A DNA stretch of 64,000 nucleotides from Lentibacillus jeotgali (GCF_000224785.1 NZ_AGAV01000005.1:62001-126000), one strand, 5' to 3'. Counted from the first letter of the stretch, positions 25,057-34,185 are shown. Program-made: numbers and translations. The notes: a model not told the origin generated them from the sequence alone.

Positions 25057-26553
25057 ATGCTAACCAGCTCGAGTGTTTTGTTATGGACGGTTGTTATTCT
25101 ATTGATCATTTACTTTGCTCTTGTTACTTGGATTGGCAAGCGAGGAAGCGCGCATAGTCAATCAATGAATGGCTTTGCGACAGCGCGGGGAAAGGTAAGT
25201 CCTGTGCTGGTTGGAGCCAGTTTTGCTACCTCCTATGCTAGTGCGAACCTGTTTATTGGTGTACCGGGACTTGCTTATCAATACGGAACTTCAGTTCTTT
25301 GGTATACGCTAGGTTGTTTTGGCGTCTCCTGGATTGCCTTATTACTATTTGCCAAAGCTTTTTGGCGTTACGGAAAAAAACTCGGACGTGTATCGACACT
25401 GCCTGAATGGCTGGGGAGACGTTACAATTCAAAAACGTTACAAGTCCTTGTTACTATATTGATTTTATTTAATGTCTATTATATCGTCGGCCAAAATGTT
25501 GGTCTTGCGACGATTTTTGAAACCGTGATTGGCATCCCGTATGAATGGGGTATCGTTATTGGTGTGACAATTACTATTCTTTATATAGGGCTTGGCGGCG
25601 CATTTGCTCAAATGATTACTGATGGGATTCAAGGAATCTTAATGGCAGTGACATCGGTTTTGATTATGGTATCGTTGTTTTGGACAATCGGTGGCGGATT
25701 TAATATCTTCGGCGAATTGACAGAGCAATTAGCAGCGATTGATCCGAATTTAACTGGCGCAGTCGGGACTGATGGTCCATATAATAGTGTGCTTGCGATT
25801 ATGGCTGTCCAATTTATGTTATTCAGTTTTGTATTAATGCCTCACCTATTAAACAAAGTTTTATCAATTGAAACCGAAGAAGAGCTTGCTCCATTTACGA
25901 TGTCTGCTGGAATTATTTTGTGTATCATTTCCACATTAATGGTGCTTGGCGGGCTGGCAGCACGTGTATTGTTCCCGGCATTGGAAAGTGCCGATTCAGC
26001 GATACCGATGTACGTTATTGAAGCTTTCCCGGGTGTGATTGCCGCGATAATGATTGTTGGAATTATTTCAGCAATCTTATCAAGTACAGACAGTTTGTAT
26101 CTAGGAATCACAACGAGTATTGGCAACGACTTTTATCGGTTACTGGCACCACTTTTTTTGAAAGATATTTCAGCTGCTGAGCTGGATCGAAAATCTGTTA
26201 AAGCAGCTAAAGGTTCTCTGGTTGCTGTTGGATTGGTATCACTCTATTTTTCATTGGAACGACCGGATTCATTGTCGATTCTGATTCAGTTTAGCTTTTC
26301 AGCGATTATCTCAGGGATTATTGCACCGATTACTCTAGGCTATTTCTGGAAGCATGCCAATAACTACGGTGCCATCGCGTCATTAATTACAGGGACAACA
26401 CTTTATGTCGTATTTACCTCGTTTAATATCGTTGCGAATATTTACCTGGCAATGTTTTTCAGTTCTTTGGCCGGTTTTGCAGTTATGGGAGTTATTAGCG
26501 CAATTACTTCTAATGAGAGCGATCAAAACCTCCTGTTAAAAAAATCAGGTTAA
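25057..26553 (+). CDS. Sodium:solute symporter (SSS family)
   Basis: 498 residues and about 13 membrane segments, with SSS landmarks GASFATSYASANLFIGVPG (start of the transport core), YIGLGGAFAQMITDGIQG and ISAILSSTDSLYLGI. It lies in an operon with an acetoacetyl-CoA synthetase and thiolases, so it probably imports a short carboxylate such as acetoacetate or 3-hydroxybutyrate with sodium. That substrate is inference from context; SSS members also carry sugars, pantothenate or proline. GGAGG precedes ATG 25057. Confidence 0.88.
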   Translation: MLTSSSVLLWTVVILLIIYFALVTWIGKRGSAHSQSMNGFATARGKVSPVLVGASFATSYASANLFIGVPGLAYQYGTSVLWYTLGCFGVSWIALLLFAKAFWRYGKKLGRVSTLPEWLGRRYNSKTLQVLVTILILFNVYYIVGQNVGLATIFETVIGIPYEWGIVIGVTITILYIGLGGAFAQMITDGIQGILMAVTSVLIMVSLFWTIGGGFNIFGELTEQLAAIDPNLTGAVGTDGPYNSVLAIMAVQFMLFSFVLMPHLLNKVLSIETEEELAPFTMSAGIILCIISTLMVLGGLAARVLFPALESADSAIPMYVIEAFPGVIAAIMIVGIISAILSSTDSLYLGITTSIGNDFYRLLAPLFLKDISAAELDRKSVKAAKGSLVAVGLVSLYFSLERPDSLSILIQFSFSAIISGIIAPITLGYFWKHANNYGAIASLITGTTLYVVFTSFNIVANIYLAMFFSSLAGFAVMGVISAITSNESDQNLLLKKSG

Positions 26554-26587
26554 TAAGCTCTGATCATTAAAGCTTAGTGTAAAACAA

Positions 26588-26627
26588 CAAAAGTCCGGGG
26601 TGATGAAAATCGCCTCCGGACTTTTGC
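26588..26627 (+). terminator. Terminator of the acetoacetate-type operon
   Basis: AAAAGTCCGG (26589-26598) pairs with CCGGACTTTT (26616-26625), 35 bases after the symporter stop. Confidence 0.9.
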
Positions 26628-26761
26628 TTCTACCTGTAAAGTTAATTTCAATATGCTGAAACAAATGGTTCATAAAACAGATTCTATGTTAATTCTATAT
26701 TACTGCCTTGAGTGGTAAGTGAAATACTAATTGAGTAAATTTTCGCTTTTACGGCGATATC

Positions 26762-26935
26762 TTATGTGGTTTTCTGAGTAATTGAATAATCTTCTGCAAT
26801 ATCTTCTATATGCGACAAAACTTGATCCCTTCTATGGTAAATATGTTCGTGCATCGCAACGCGGGCACGTTCAATATCCTGTTCCTCTATTGCATTAAGA
26901 ATGGTGTTATGTGCTTCGAGAGAGTATCTCATCAG
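26762..26935 (-). pseudogene. GntR-family (FCD domain) regulator C-terminal remnant
   Basis: On the minus strand from the junction near 26935 the frame reads RYSLEAHNTILNAIEEQDIE, then RARVAMHEHIYHRRDQVLSH, and ends at TAA 26764-26762. This is the last part of a FadR/FCD-type ligand-binding domain (A-H-x-x-I-L-x-A-I and A-M-x-x-H). Everything upstream, including the DNA-binding domain, has been lost at the point where a truncated symporter on the other strand begins. Confidence 0.8.
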
Positions 26936-27925
26936 TTAGGTGTTATCTTCTTTGTTATTATCATGCTGATTTACGGCTGGCTGGGTGGAATGCGATCCGT
27001 TGCCTATACAGACACCATTCAGGGATTCGCATTGTTGATTGGAGTATTTTTGTTGTTAATCGGTTCGATCATTTATTTTGGCGGGGTGCCTACGTCAACC
27101 GATTATATGCGGGCGTATTCTCCTGAAAAAATTGGTATACCTGATGCAGCGGGGGTCAGGAACTGGTTAAGTTTGCTTCTTTTAATTGGAATCGGGGCCG
27201 CAGTATATCCTCATGCTATCCAGCGAATATTTGCGGCAAAAAGCGAAAAAACATTGAAGCGCTCATTCAGTAGGATGGCATGGATGCCTTTTGTAACGGC
27301 TGGAGTGGTTTTTTTAATAGGGATAATAGGTATTAATGCGTTCCCTGGATTGTCAACGGGGGATTCTGAACAGCTTGTAGGTATGATGGCAAGTACTATA
27401 GCGAGTCAGAATGCTCTATTCTATTGGGCAATGATTTTATTGTTTGGTGGCGTTATTGCAGCAATCGTATCGACCGCTGATTCTATATTGCTGACATTTT
27501 CATCAATTATTTCAAACGATTTATATGGAAACTACATTAATCCTAAGGCTTCTCAGCGCAAAAAGCTGCTCGTGGGCAAACTGGCAGGTGTGGTAGCTGT
27601 AGGTATTCTGATATTAATTGCATGGTTCCCGCCAGCAACACTTTACCAGATTTTTGTCCTGAAGTTTGAATTGCTTATTCAGATTTCTCCAGGGTTTATT
27701 CTGGGGCTATACTGGAATCGCCTTCATCCGAAAGCTGTCTTCGCAGGGATGTTCGCAGGAACAGCAGTAGCATCAGTGATGACAGTCTTAGGTCTTTCAT
27801 GGCTCAATATTGCAAGCGGCTTGTGGGGGCTTCTCTTAAACTTGAGTATTTGTGTGCTTGGAAGTCTTATGATGACTGTCTCTGAGAAGGAAGAAAACGA
27901 ATCAGAACAAGTCATTAGCGTATAG
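26936..27925 (+). pseudogene. Sodium:solute symporter, N-terminally truncated
   Basis: From about 26936 the plus strand encodes LGVIFFVIIMLIYGWLGGMR and continues through an SSS-type protein to 27925 (about 330 residues, roughly nine membrane segments, including IAAIVSTADSILLTFSSIIS). The first ~150 residues are missing, and the open frame upstream is antisense to the GntR remnant. No ribosome site exists at a usable start, so expression is unlikely. The intact symporter copy is at 25057, but the sequences differ, so this was a different transporter. Confidence 0.8.
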
Positions 27926-28003
27926 TAATGCGAACCACTTAATAGACGTACTGAATGCCCTTTACAAAATTCACAAAATTATTTATCATGAAACTACATG
28001 AAA

Positions 28004-28114
28004 ACTGCATAACCGATAGGCACTAGGGGGGCTGCCGGAAGTGGCGGCTGAGAGGATTTTGTATCTGACCCTTTGAACCCGAACTGGATAATACCAGCGT
28101 GGGGAAGTGCAGTT
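28004..28114 (+). ncRNA. TPP riboswitch (THI box)
   Basis: The conserved TPP aptamer is complete: CTAGGGGGGCTGCC, GGCTGAGAGG, TGACCCTTTGAACC, then CTGGATAATACCAGCG and GGGGAAGTG. It lies in front of ykoF and is followed by a terminator at 28153-28184. ACTGCA (28004-28009) and TGCAGT (28108-28113) could form the basal stem and compete with the terminator stem. TPP excess would stop transcription of ykoFEDC. Confidence 0.95.
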
Positions 28115-28152
28115 CACAGTATGATTAATGAACGTGATCATGATATATGTGC

Positions 28153-28184
28153 AAACTGCATTCCCTCGGGAGTGCAGTTTTTTT
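28153..28184 (+). terminator. Terminator of the TPP riboswitch
   Basis: AAACTGCA pairs with TGCAGTTT around a TTCCCTCGGGAG hairpin loop, followed by T residues; the expression platform for ykoFEDC. Confidence 0.88.
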
Positions 28185-28211
28185 GTTAAAAAATTAAGGA
28201 GGAGGAGAAAC

Positions 28212-28805
28212 ATGAATAGCAACAATTGCGGAACAAGCAGACTTGCAGGGTGCCAGTTCACTTTGTATCCGATGAGTGACAAGTTCGTTGACATTATTTT
28301 GGGGGCGCTGGAAGAAGTGGACACGTCGAAGGTTTGGAAGGAAACCGATGACGTGAGCACGTGTGTGCGTGGGAAGATGGTACACGTTTTCGATGTGATT
28401 AAGGCACTTTTTCTGCATGCGGCAAAGACAGGGGAACATATAGCGATGAGCGGCACGTTTTCTATCGGTTGCCCGGGAGATTCAGATGCGGATTCCTATA
28501 TGGATGAAGTGGATACACCGCTAAATGAAACAAAATCAAATGAGTTACTTCAGAAAGCCGGCTGTAAATTTTCCCTTTACCCGATGGGCACAGAGGATTA
28601 TATGGACGCAATCTACGAACAAATTGATCTTTCCAAACACCGGAACGTTAAGGTGAGTGCTGCTCATTACGCGACGAGACTAGATGGCGAGGTGAAAGAT
28701 ATCTTTCAAGCGTTATATCAGTCTTTTGACAGTGTGCAGGAGAAGGTCTCCCATGTCACCATGTCATTTACTATTTCGGCCAACAGTCCATCCAATAAGG
28801 CATAA
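28212..28805 (+). CDS. ykoF: YkoF, HMP/thiamine-binding protein
   Basis: 197 residues from ATG 28212 with GGAGGAGG upstream. Two tandem ferredoxin-like YkoF domains can be seen from their parallel openings: AGCQFTLYPMSDKFVDII (about residues 12-29) and AGCKFSLYPMGTEDYMDAI (about residues 117-135). In B. subtilis YkoF binds thiamine or its pyrimidine moiety and is co-transcribed with the ECF transporter YkoEDC. Here it is the first gene behind the TPP riboswitch. Its role as a cytoplasmic binding partner of the transporter follows from that knowledge. Confidence 0.93.
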   Translation: MNSNNCGTSRLAGCQFTLYPMSDKFVDIILGALEEVDTSKVWKETDDVSTCVRGKMVHVFDVIKALFLHAAKTGEHIAMSGTFSIGCPGDSDADSYMDEVDTPLNETKSNELLQKAGCKFSLYPMGTEDYMDAIYEQIDLSKHRNVKVSAAHYATRLDGEVKDIFQALYQSFDSVQEKVSHVTMSFTISANSPSNKA

Positions 28806-28816
28806 AGGGGATTTTT

Positions 28817-29422
28817 ATGACGAAGCAATGGAAATTGAAAGAAATTGTCTTGATGTCGATTTTGGGCGTGGTCTTCGGGGTTATTTACCTGGCATTCTTT
28901 CTGGTTGGCGAAGGAATTCGGAATATCCTGGCGCCATTGGGTTTGGCACCGTTTGGCTATGAAGTCATCTATGGCGTTTGGTTTATTGTCGCAATAATGG
29001 CGGCTTACATTCTCCGTAAGCCTGGAGTTGCCTTCACTGCCGAAGTGATCGCAGGCGTCGTCGAGATCTTGCTTGGTTCGGCGGCTGGGCCTGGGTTGCT
29101 TCTTTCAGCCGCCATTCAGGGGGCAGGTGCAGAACTTGTTTTTGCCTTGACCGGGTGGAAGGATTATCGGCTGCGGGTTCTCGTATTATCCGGTATATCG
29201 ACTGCCGTGGTCAGTTTTGCCTGGCATTTGTATTCAGCCGGGATGATTGCCCTGGCACCGTGGCTGATTATCTCAACGTTGATTGTACGGATTATCAGTG
29301 CCGCTCTGATCTCGGGGGTTCTTGGCAAATGGCTCAGCGATCAGCTCGCAAAAACTGGTGTGCTCCGAGGCTATGCTTTAGGGAAAGACTTACAAAGGAA
29401 GCGGAAATATGAAAGTGCTTAA
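28817..29422 (+). CDS. ykoE: YkoE, ECF transporter S component (HMP/thiamine)
   Basis: 201 residues with about six membrane segments. It starts KEIVLMSILGVVFGVIYLAF and has the stretches EVIAGVVEILLGSAAGPG and IQGAGAELVFALTGWKDY. This is the substrate-capturing integral membrane subunit of the ECF-type transporter for hydroxymethylpyrimidine or thiamine. The gene lies 11 bases after ykoF, and its stop overlaps the ykoD start region by 14 bases. Confidence 0.93.
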   Translation: MTKQWKLKEIVLMSILGVVFGVIYLAFFLVGEGIRNILAPLGLAPFGYEVIYGVWFIVAIMAAYILRKPGVAFTAEVIAGVVEILLGSAAGPGLLLSAAIQGAGAELVFALTGWKDYRLRVLVLSGISTAVVSFAWHLYSAGMIALAPWLIISTLIVRIISAALISGVLGKWLSDQLAKTGVLRGYALGKDLQRKRKYESA

Positions 29423-31004
29423 GGGATACCAGAAGCCGATAATAGAGGTGCATAATTTTTCCTTTTCCTATGAAGAAGTCGATGAACAACGGTTATTTGA
29501 TGGTCTTGACTTTAAGCTGAACCAAAATGAAGTAACGCTTTTAATGGGACCAAGCGGATCAGGGAAAAGCAGCCTGGCGCTTTGTCTCAACGGACTCTAT
29601 CCGGAAGCCGTCGAAGGGACGTCTTCCGGGGATATCTTTTTCCTTGGAGAAAACATCCAGGAATATGAGAAAGGTGAGTTGACCCAGGAAATCGGTATTG
29701 TCTTCCAGGATCCGGAAAGCCAGTTTTGCATGATTACAGTGGAGGATGAGCTGGCGTTCACTCTGGAAAATAGAAAGATTCCCGCTTCCGACATTCGTGG
29801 AAGAATTGAATCGGTGCTGAGAGCCGTCGGTATGAAAGGTTTTAATCAGCACAAAATTCATGAATTCTCGGGTGGTCAGAAACAAAAAATTGCCCTCGCT
29901 GCCGTACTTCTGCTTGAACCCAAATTGCTGATTCTTGATGAACCAACAGCGAATTTGGACCCGGTATCAAGCCTGGAATTTATTGGGCTCGTGGAGGGGA
30001 TACAAAGGGAACAGCAGATATCTGTTCTGATTATTGAGCATCAGGCTGAGGAATGGCTCCGGCTGATTGATAGGATATTGGTAATGGGAAGCGACGGGCT
30101 TCTTTTGGCGAGTAATGTCCCGGAGCGGCTGTTCATAGAAGAAAGGCAACTCCTGGAACGCGAAGGCATTTTTCTGCCTGGAAAATATTCCAATCGCCCT
30201 GCCTTTCGAGAAAGGTGGCATTGGGACGTGCAATCCGATGAAAAAGTTCTTTCTGCCCGTGGTTTGTCTTTTTCCCGCGGAAAACAAGACGTATTGAAGA
30301 AGGTGAATATGGATATCCGTGGCGGGGAGTTTGTTGCTGTTGCCGGGGAGAATGGAGCAGGAAAATCGACGCTTCTTCAACTATTGGCCGGACTTCTGGA
30401 GCCGGGAGAAGGGGAAATCTGCATGTTTGACCGCCCACTTCGAAAATGGCAGGAGAATGACCTGCGGAAGCGGATGGGTTTTGTGTTCCAGAATCCGGAA
30501 CATCAGTTTATAACTGATACTGTTTATGAGGAGCTGACATTCGGGATGAAACTCAACGGTTATGCCGAAGAAGAAATGAAAAATACCGCTGAAGGGCTGA
30601 TGGAACAGTTTTATCTGACGGAACACCGTCACAGCAATCCGTTTGCTTTAAGCGGCGGACAGAAGCGGCGTTTGAGTGTGGCGACGGTGCTTGATGAGAC
30701 CCCTGATGTGCTGTTGTTTGATGAGCCGACATTCGGTCAGGATGCCGCTACAACGGTTGAATTAATGGATTATGTCATGGGGCTCAAAGCGAAGGGGAAG
30801 GCAATTATTTTCGTTACCCATGATATGAATATTTTAGACACTGCCGATCGTGTCGATGTCCTGGAACAGGGAAAAGTGGCGTTCTCTGGGCCACCGGATT
30901 CTTTATGGCAGGAAAGGAAACTCCTTAGCGAAGCCAGGCTGCTGCTTCCGGCAAGGCTTCGGCAAAAGCAACGGGAAGGTGAGATTTATGATCTCATCCA
31001 TTAA
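29409..31004 (+). CDS. ykoD: YkoD, ECF transporter ATPase with two ABC domains
   Basis: 531 residues with two ABC domains in one chain. Domain 1: Walker [10 protein letters not shown], signature FSGGQKQKIALAA, Walker B LLILDEPTANLDP. Domain 2: Walker A GENGAGKSTLLQLL, signature LSGGQKRRLSVATV, Walker B VLLFDEPTFGQD. The double ATPase energises YkoE through the YkoC coupling protein. ATG 29409 has AAAGGAAG upstream and overlaps ykoE. Confidence 0.95.
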   Translation: MKVLKGYQKPIIEVHNFSFSYEEVDEQRLFDGLDFKLNQNEVTLLMGPSGSGKSSLALCLNGLYPEAVEGTSSGDIFFLGENIQEYEKGELTQEIGIVFQDPESQFCMITVEDELAFTLENRKIPASDIRGRIESVLRAVGMKGFNQHKIHEFSGGQKQKIALAAVLLLEPKLLILDEPTANLDPVSSLEFIGLVEGIQREQQISVLIIEHQAEEWLRLIDRILVMGSDGLLLASNVPERLFIEERQLLEREGIFLPGKYSNRPAFRERWHWDVQSDEKVLSARGLSFSRGKQDVLKKVNMDIRGGEFVAVAGENGAGKSTLLQLLAGLLEPGEGEICMFDRPLRKWQENDLRKRMGFVFQNPEHQFITDTVYEELTFGMKLNGYAEEEMKNTAEGLMEQFYLTEHRHSNPFALSGGQKRRLSVATVLDETPDVLLFDEPTFGQDAATTVELMDYVMGLKAKGKAIIFVTHDMNILDTADRVDVLEQGKVAFSGPPDSLWQERKLLSEARLLLPARLRQKQREGEIYDLIH

Positions 31005-31767
31005 CCCGTCGATTAAGCTGGTTGCCGTCTTGATTCCGGGAATATTGCTCGGACTCACATATGGTGTCTTCACGCCGTTATTGTATTTTATATTTATGTT
31101 GATGGTAACTTTCACCATGACCAATATTCCGATTTTGCGCTGGCTGAAACTGTTTAGCCCATTTATCATTCTCGCACTGGGCTTTGCCTGGACGACCATG
31201 CTTTATGCCAATCAGACCTTTTCCGGCGGTGAAGAAATCTTTAGCCTATGGGCGTTTGAAGTGACGGCTGGCAGTTTCCAGACAGGGGTGAGTGTTGGAC
31301 TCAGATCGCTCTGTTTCGGTGCACTGTCTCTGATGTTTATCCTGACAACGGATTCGACGAAATTGATGCTCAGCTTCATGCAGCAATTCAAACTACCACC
31401 GAAAATTACATACGGCATCCTGGCCGGTTACCGCTTCTTGCCCGTATTCCAGCATGAACTGCAGATACTTAGACAGGCACACCGCGTCCGGGGTTTCAGC
31501 CGGGCGCGTGGCATTAAAGGAAGGCTCAATCAATTCCGGCGTTATGCGATTCCACTTCTGGCAAACGGCATCCGAAAAGCGGAGCGTGTCTCCATTGCAA
31601 TGGAATCGAAGGGTTTCACCGGTGACACTGACCGCACACATTATCATCGTATGACTGTCGGAAAGCGTGACTGGCTGTTCTTTGCATTAATGGTCGGTGT
31701 CTTGATAGCTGTGTTTGCTTTGTCGTATTACTTGGGCTACTTGCAAATATTTGGGAAGCAGTTTTGA
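30988..31767 (+). CDS. ykoC: YkoC, ECF transporter T component
   Basis: 259 residues from ATG 30988, with GAAGGTGAG upstream and a 17-base overlap with ykoD; the longer upstream frame lies inside ykoD. It has about five membrane segments and the two coupling helices expected of EcfT proteins, with LRQAHRVRGFSRARG and RKAERVSIAMESKGF (both rich in Arg and Gly). It links the ATPase YkoD to the S component YkoE. A terminator follows the gene. Confidence 0.93.
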   Translation: MISSINPSIKLVAVLIPGILLGLTYGVFTPLLYFIFMLMVTFTMTNIPILRWLKLFSPFIILALGFAWTTMLYANQTFSGGEEIFSLWAFEVTAGSFQTGVSVGLRSLCFGALSLMFILTTDSTKLMLSFMQQFKLPPKITYGILAGYRFLPVFQHELQILRQAHRVRGFSRARGIKGRLNQFRRYAIPLLANGIRKAERVSIAMESKGFTGDTDRTHYHRMTVGKRDWLFFALMVGVLIAVFALSYYLGYLQIFGKQF

Positions 31768-31790
31768 ATGACTGCCGGATAACTCAATTA

Positions 31791-31824
31791 ACCATCAGGT
31801 ACGATCCTGGTGGTTTCTTTTTTG
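31791..31824 (+). terminator. Terminator of the yko operon
   Basis: ACCATCAGG (31791-31799) pairs with CCTGGTGGT (31806-31814), followed by TTCTTTTTT. It lies 24 bases after ykoC. Confidence 0.85.
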
Positions 31825-31882
31825 AAAAACTGATGATATGGTTATTATGTTGTTATTTTGACGTGGTAATGAAAGGGGTAAA

Positions 31883-32266
31883 ATGATGCCGGTTAATCTG
31901 CCTGCAACACAAATCTATAAGCTGAACATTATTTCCGGTGTTCTGTTTTTTCTGGCAAGCTTCATAACAAGTTTAGTGACATCCATTAACTTTCTGACAA
32001 TGCTTATCCTTACACTCATCGTCATCATTTATTGGATTCTGGCTGTTGTCCTTACCGGGTTATATAAAACGTCACGAAATATTAAGCAAATACATTTGAA
32101 AACAGTCATCAGTCTTGTCGTCATAATGATTGTATTTTCTCTTCAACAGCTTATGTTTATTAACATACCATTTTCTGCGAGCTCTTTATTTTTCGCTTTT
32201 AGCTTAGTTTTCTTGACATTGCTGCATACTGTGTATTTTCGGCTAAGGTTTCATGGAGACTGGTAG
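31883..32266 (+). CDS. Hypothetical small membrane protein
   Basis: 127 residues with four hydrophobic segments and a short basic loop (KTSRNIKQIHLK). GAAAGGGG precedes the paired start ATGATG at 31883. No family is recognised. It is bounded by terminators on both sides and so is transcribed alone. Confidence 0.7.
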   Translation: MMPVNLPATQIYKLNIISGVLFFLASFITSLVTSINFLTMLILTLIVIIYWILAVVLTGLYKTSRNIKQIHLKTVISLVVIMIVFSLQQLMFINIPFSASSLFFAFSLVFLTLLHTVYFRLRFHGDW

Positions 32267-32347
32267 TCAAGTAAAGTCATTGAGATACAGCATGAGATGC
32301 GGTAATAATGCTGTAAATTTAATGATGGGATCATAATCATAACTATT

Positions 32348-32376
32348 AAGCCTCCCACAATTGTGAGAGGCTTTTA
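32348..32376. terminator. Bidirectional terminator hairpin
   Basis: AAGCCTCCCACAA pairs with TTGTGAGAGGCTT (one mismatch), followed by TTAAT. It lies downstream of the small membrane protein. Confidence 0.8.
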
Positions 32377-32590
32377 ATATATCGATAGATAAAATACTAA
32401 TGTTATCTTAAAGAGGTGGTATTCTGATGGATACTTCCTGATCAGAGGTATGCTGCTTCCAGGATTTTCAGGTTTATTTGAAAAGATAAAGATCAGAACC
32501 GCGCATAAATGATCGATTGATCCAGGAGGTTTAACGATAGAATTACAAGGAAATAGTAGCATTGAATCGTTATAAAAGAGGTGTGAATAT
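32377..32590. other. Intergenic stretch, short frames only
   Basis: Contains GAGGTGG followed by ATG at 32426 but stops after four codons, and another 20-codon frame. These may be remnants or random. GAGGTG of the SDR gene lies at the end. Confidence 0.4.
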
Positions 32591-33328
32591 ATGGAATGGA
32601 ACGGAAAAACAGTTGTTATTACAGGCGCAAGCAGTGGAATTGGCGAAGCAACCGCTGAAAGGTTTGTTCGGGAAGGTGCAAATGTCGTTCTGGCAGCAAG
32701 AAGACAAGATAGGCTGGAAGAAATCCGCCAGCGGTTAAATGAATACGAAGGCAGCATTGCCATCAAAACGACAGATGTGGCTTCCCGTCAGGAAGTGGAA
32801 GATCTGATTCAGTATGCCATTGACGAATTTAGTCAGGTTGACGTCCTGTTCAATAATGCCGGTCTCATGCCGCTCAGTTATATGAAAAATAAAAAGATTG
32901 ATGAATGGGAGCGGATGGTTGATGTCAATGTAAAAGGTGTCCTGTATGGTATCGGTGCTGTACTGCCGCATATGATTGAACGCAACGAAGGGCATATTTT
33001 AACCACTTCTTCCGTTGCCGGTCATGAAGTATTTCCTTCAGGCGCCGTATACAGCGGTACAAAATTTGCCGCCAGAGTAATTATGGAAGGGCTTGCCAAG
33101 GAAGTGACGAATACAAATATCCGAACAACGTCAATATCGCCGGGTGTGGTTGCTACAGAATTGATGGAAACCATTACCGACGAGGATGTTCTGAATAAAC
33201 AGAAGCAGCGCGGCAGTCAATTCACCCCGCTTCAAGGCATGGATATCGCCAATGCGGTCTTCTACGCAGTCAACCAGCCGCAGAACGTCGATGTCAACGA
33301 AGTCATCGTCCGCCCGAATAATCAATAA
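32591..33328 (+). CDS. Short-chain dehydrogenase/reductase
   Basis: 245 residues. Classical SDR: cofactor loop TGASSGIGEATAERF, the NNAG motif in FNNAGLMPL, catalytic Ser in TTSSVAG, catalytic Tyr and Lys in VYSGTKFAA, and the PG motif SPGVVATELM. Basic residues after the first turn (AARRQDR) suggest NADP(H). GAGGTG precedes ATG 32591. It is monocistronic; substrate cannot be predicted. Similar proteins in Bacillaceae are annotated as general oxidoreductases. Confidence 0.92.
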   Translation: MEWNGKTVVITGASSGIGEATAERFVREGANVVLAARRQDRLEEIRQRLNEYEGSIAIKTTDVASRQEVEDLIQYAIDEFSQVDVLFNNAGLMPLSYMKNKKIDEWERMVDVNVKGVLYGIGAVLPHMIERNEGHILTTSSVAGHEVFPSGAVYSGTKFAARVIMEGLAKEVTNTNIRTTSISPGVVATELMETITDEDVLNKQKQRGSQFTPLQGMDIANAVFYAVNQPQNVDVNEVIVRPNNQ

Positions 33329-33535
33329 AGTTGAACTTCATTTAATGGGGTGTTTTTTCCCACTGACAGTTAGTTGAACCGAATCGTTTAAAAATTACTC
33401 ATTTCTGCCACAATTTCAACAATGATATGCCATAATTCTTCTGTATAGTAGAACATACCCCCTTCGATAGGGGCGAAGGATTAACACGGTTTTCCCATCC
33501 CACTTTAAACCGAGCAAAATCCAAGGAGGAGCGAA

Positions 33536-33790
33536 ATGTTTAAACCTGATCGAAACAAGGCCGAGCCTGGTGATATCATCGAGTTTGAACAGAATGGCAT
33601 GTTAGTGCAGGGTGAAGTTCTGCCATCGAAGACTAAAAATAGTATTATTGCTGATATATCAGGCACAAAAGGCTATGAAAAATTGAACCATGGCTACACG
33701 AACACTGTTGTCAGTCACAAAAGCTACAGGATTATTGATCAGACGTCTGATGCAGTGAAAGCCAATCAATTAAGGAGTGTCTACGGATGA
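33536..33790 (+). CDS. YkvS-family (DUF2187) protein
   Basis: 84 residues. It reads PGDIIEFEQNGMLVQGEVLP in its first half and VVSHKSYRII later, the pattern of DUF2187/YkvS, a small SH3-like beta barrel of unknown function. CAAGGAGGAG precedes ATG 33536. Its stop overlaps the start of an FbpB-like gene (ATGA at 33787-33790), so the two are translationally coupled. Confidence 0.85.
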   Translation: MFKPDRNKAEPGDIIEFEQNGMLVQGEVLPSKTKNSIIADISGTKGYEKLNHGYTNTVVSHKSYRIIDQTSDAVKANQLRSVYG

Positions 33791-33930
33791 GAGCGAAACC
33801 TCCAAAGTTTGAGCAACTGGTACAAGAAAACAAACAGGAATTAATGTCTGATGAGAAACAAATCTCTCAAATTGAGCTGCGTCTGGATAAGAAACAGGCA
33901 GCGGCAATGAACGAAAAACAAGATGCATAG
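33787..33930 (+). CDS. FbpB-family small basic protein
   Basis: 47 residues: PKFEQLVQENKQELMSDEKQ and then IELRLDKKQ, close to the small basic FbpB-type proteins that assist the iron-sparing sRNA FsrA in B. subtilis. It overlaps the YkvS-like gene by 4 bases. The short sequence supports the family but not the exact role; no iron-box is seen. Confidence 0.7.
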   Translation: MRAKPPKFEQLVQENKQELMSDEKQISQIELRLDKKQAAAMNEKQDA

Positions 33931-33985
33931 CGTCTTGTTGTTGTATAAGAACCCTTCCTTTTAAACTATAATCGAAAACAAATAG

Positions 33986-34041
33986 GAAAAAGGGGCATGA
34001 TTGAGGAAATTATTTTTCCTTATATCATGTCCCTTTTTTTG
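33986..34041 (+). terminator. Strong terminator after the FbpB-like gene
   Basis: AAAAGGGGCATGAT pairs with ATCATGTCCCTTTTT (one mismatch), with further AGGAAA/TTTTCCT pairing in the loop and seven T. Confidence 0.88.
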
Positions 34042-34145
34042 TTCTCATTTCGATTATATAAAAAAGGGAGAAAAGTATTAACTGTCAGATATGGTCGAAA
34101 TCTGAAGAAATTAGCAGGGATTCTACGAAATAAACTTTGTGAACT

Positions 34146-34185
34146 TTATACAATAAAAATTGCACAGATTTTTGAAATTGTATAA
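34146..34185. promoter_or_regulatory. Inverted repeat upstream of the OpuC operon, possible GbsR-type operator
   Basis: TTATACAAT (34146-34154) and ATTGTATAA (34177-34185) form perfect 9-bp arms separated by 22 bases. The promoter TTGTAT-16-TATACT for the operon follows at about 34200-34227. This placement would let a choline/betaine-type repressor such as the GbsR protein encoded downstream block opuC transcription. Operator function is inferred. Confidence 0.45.
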
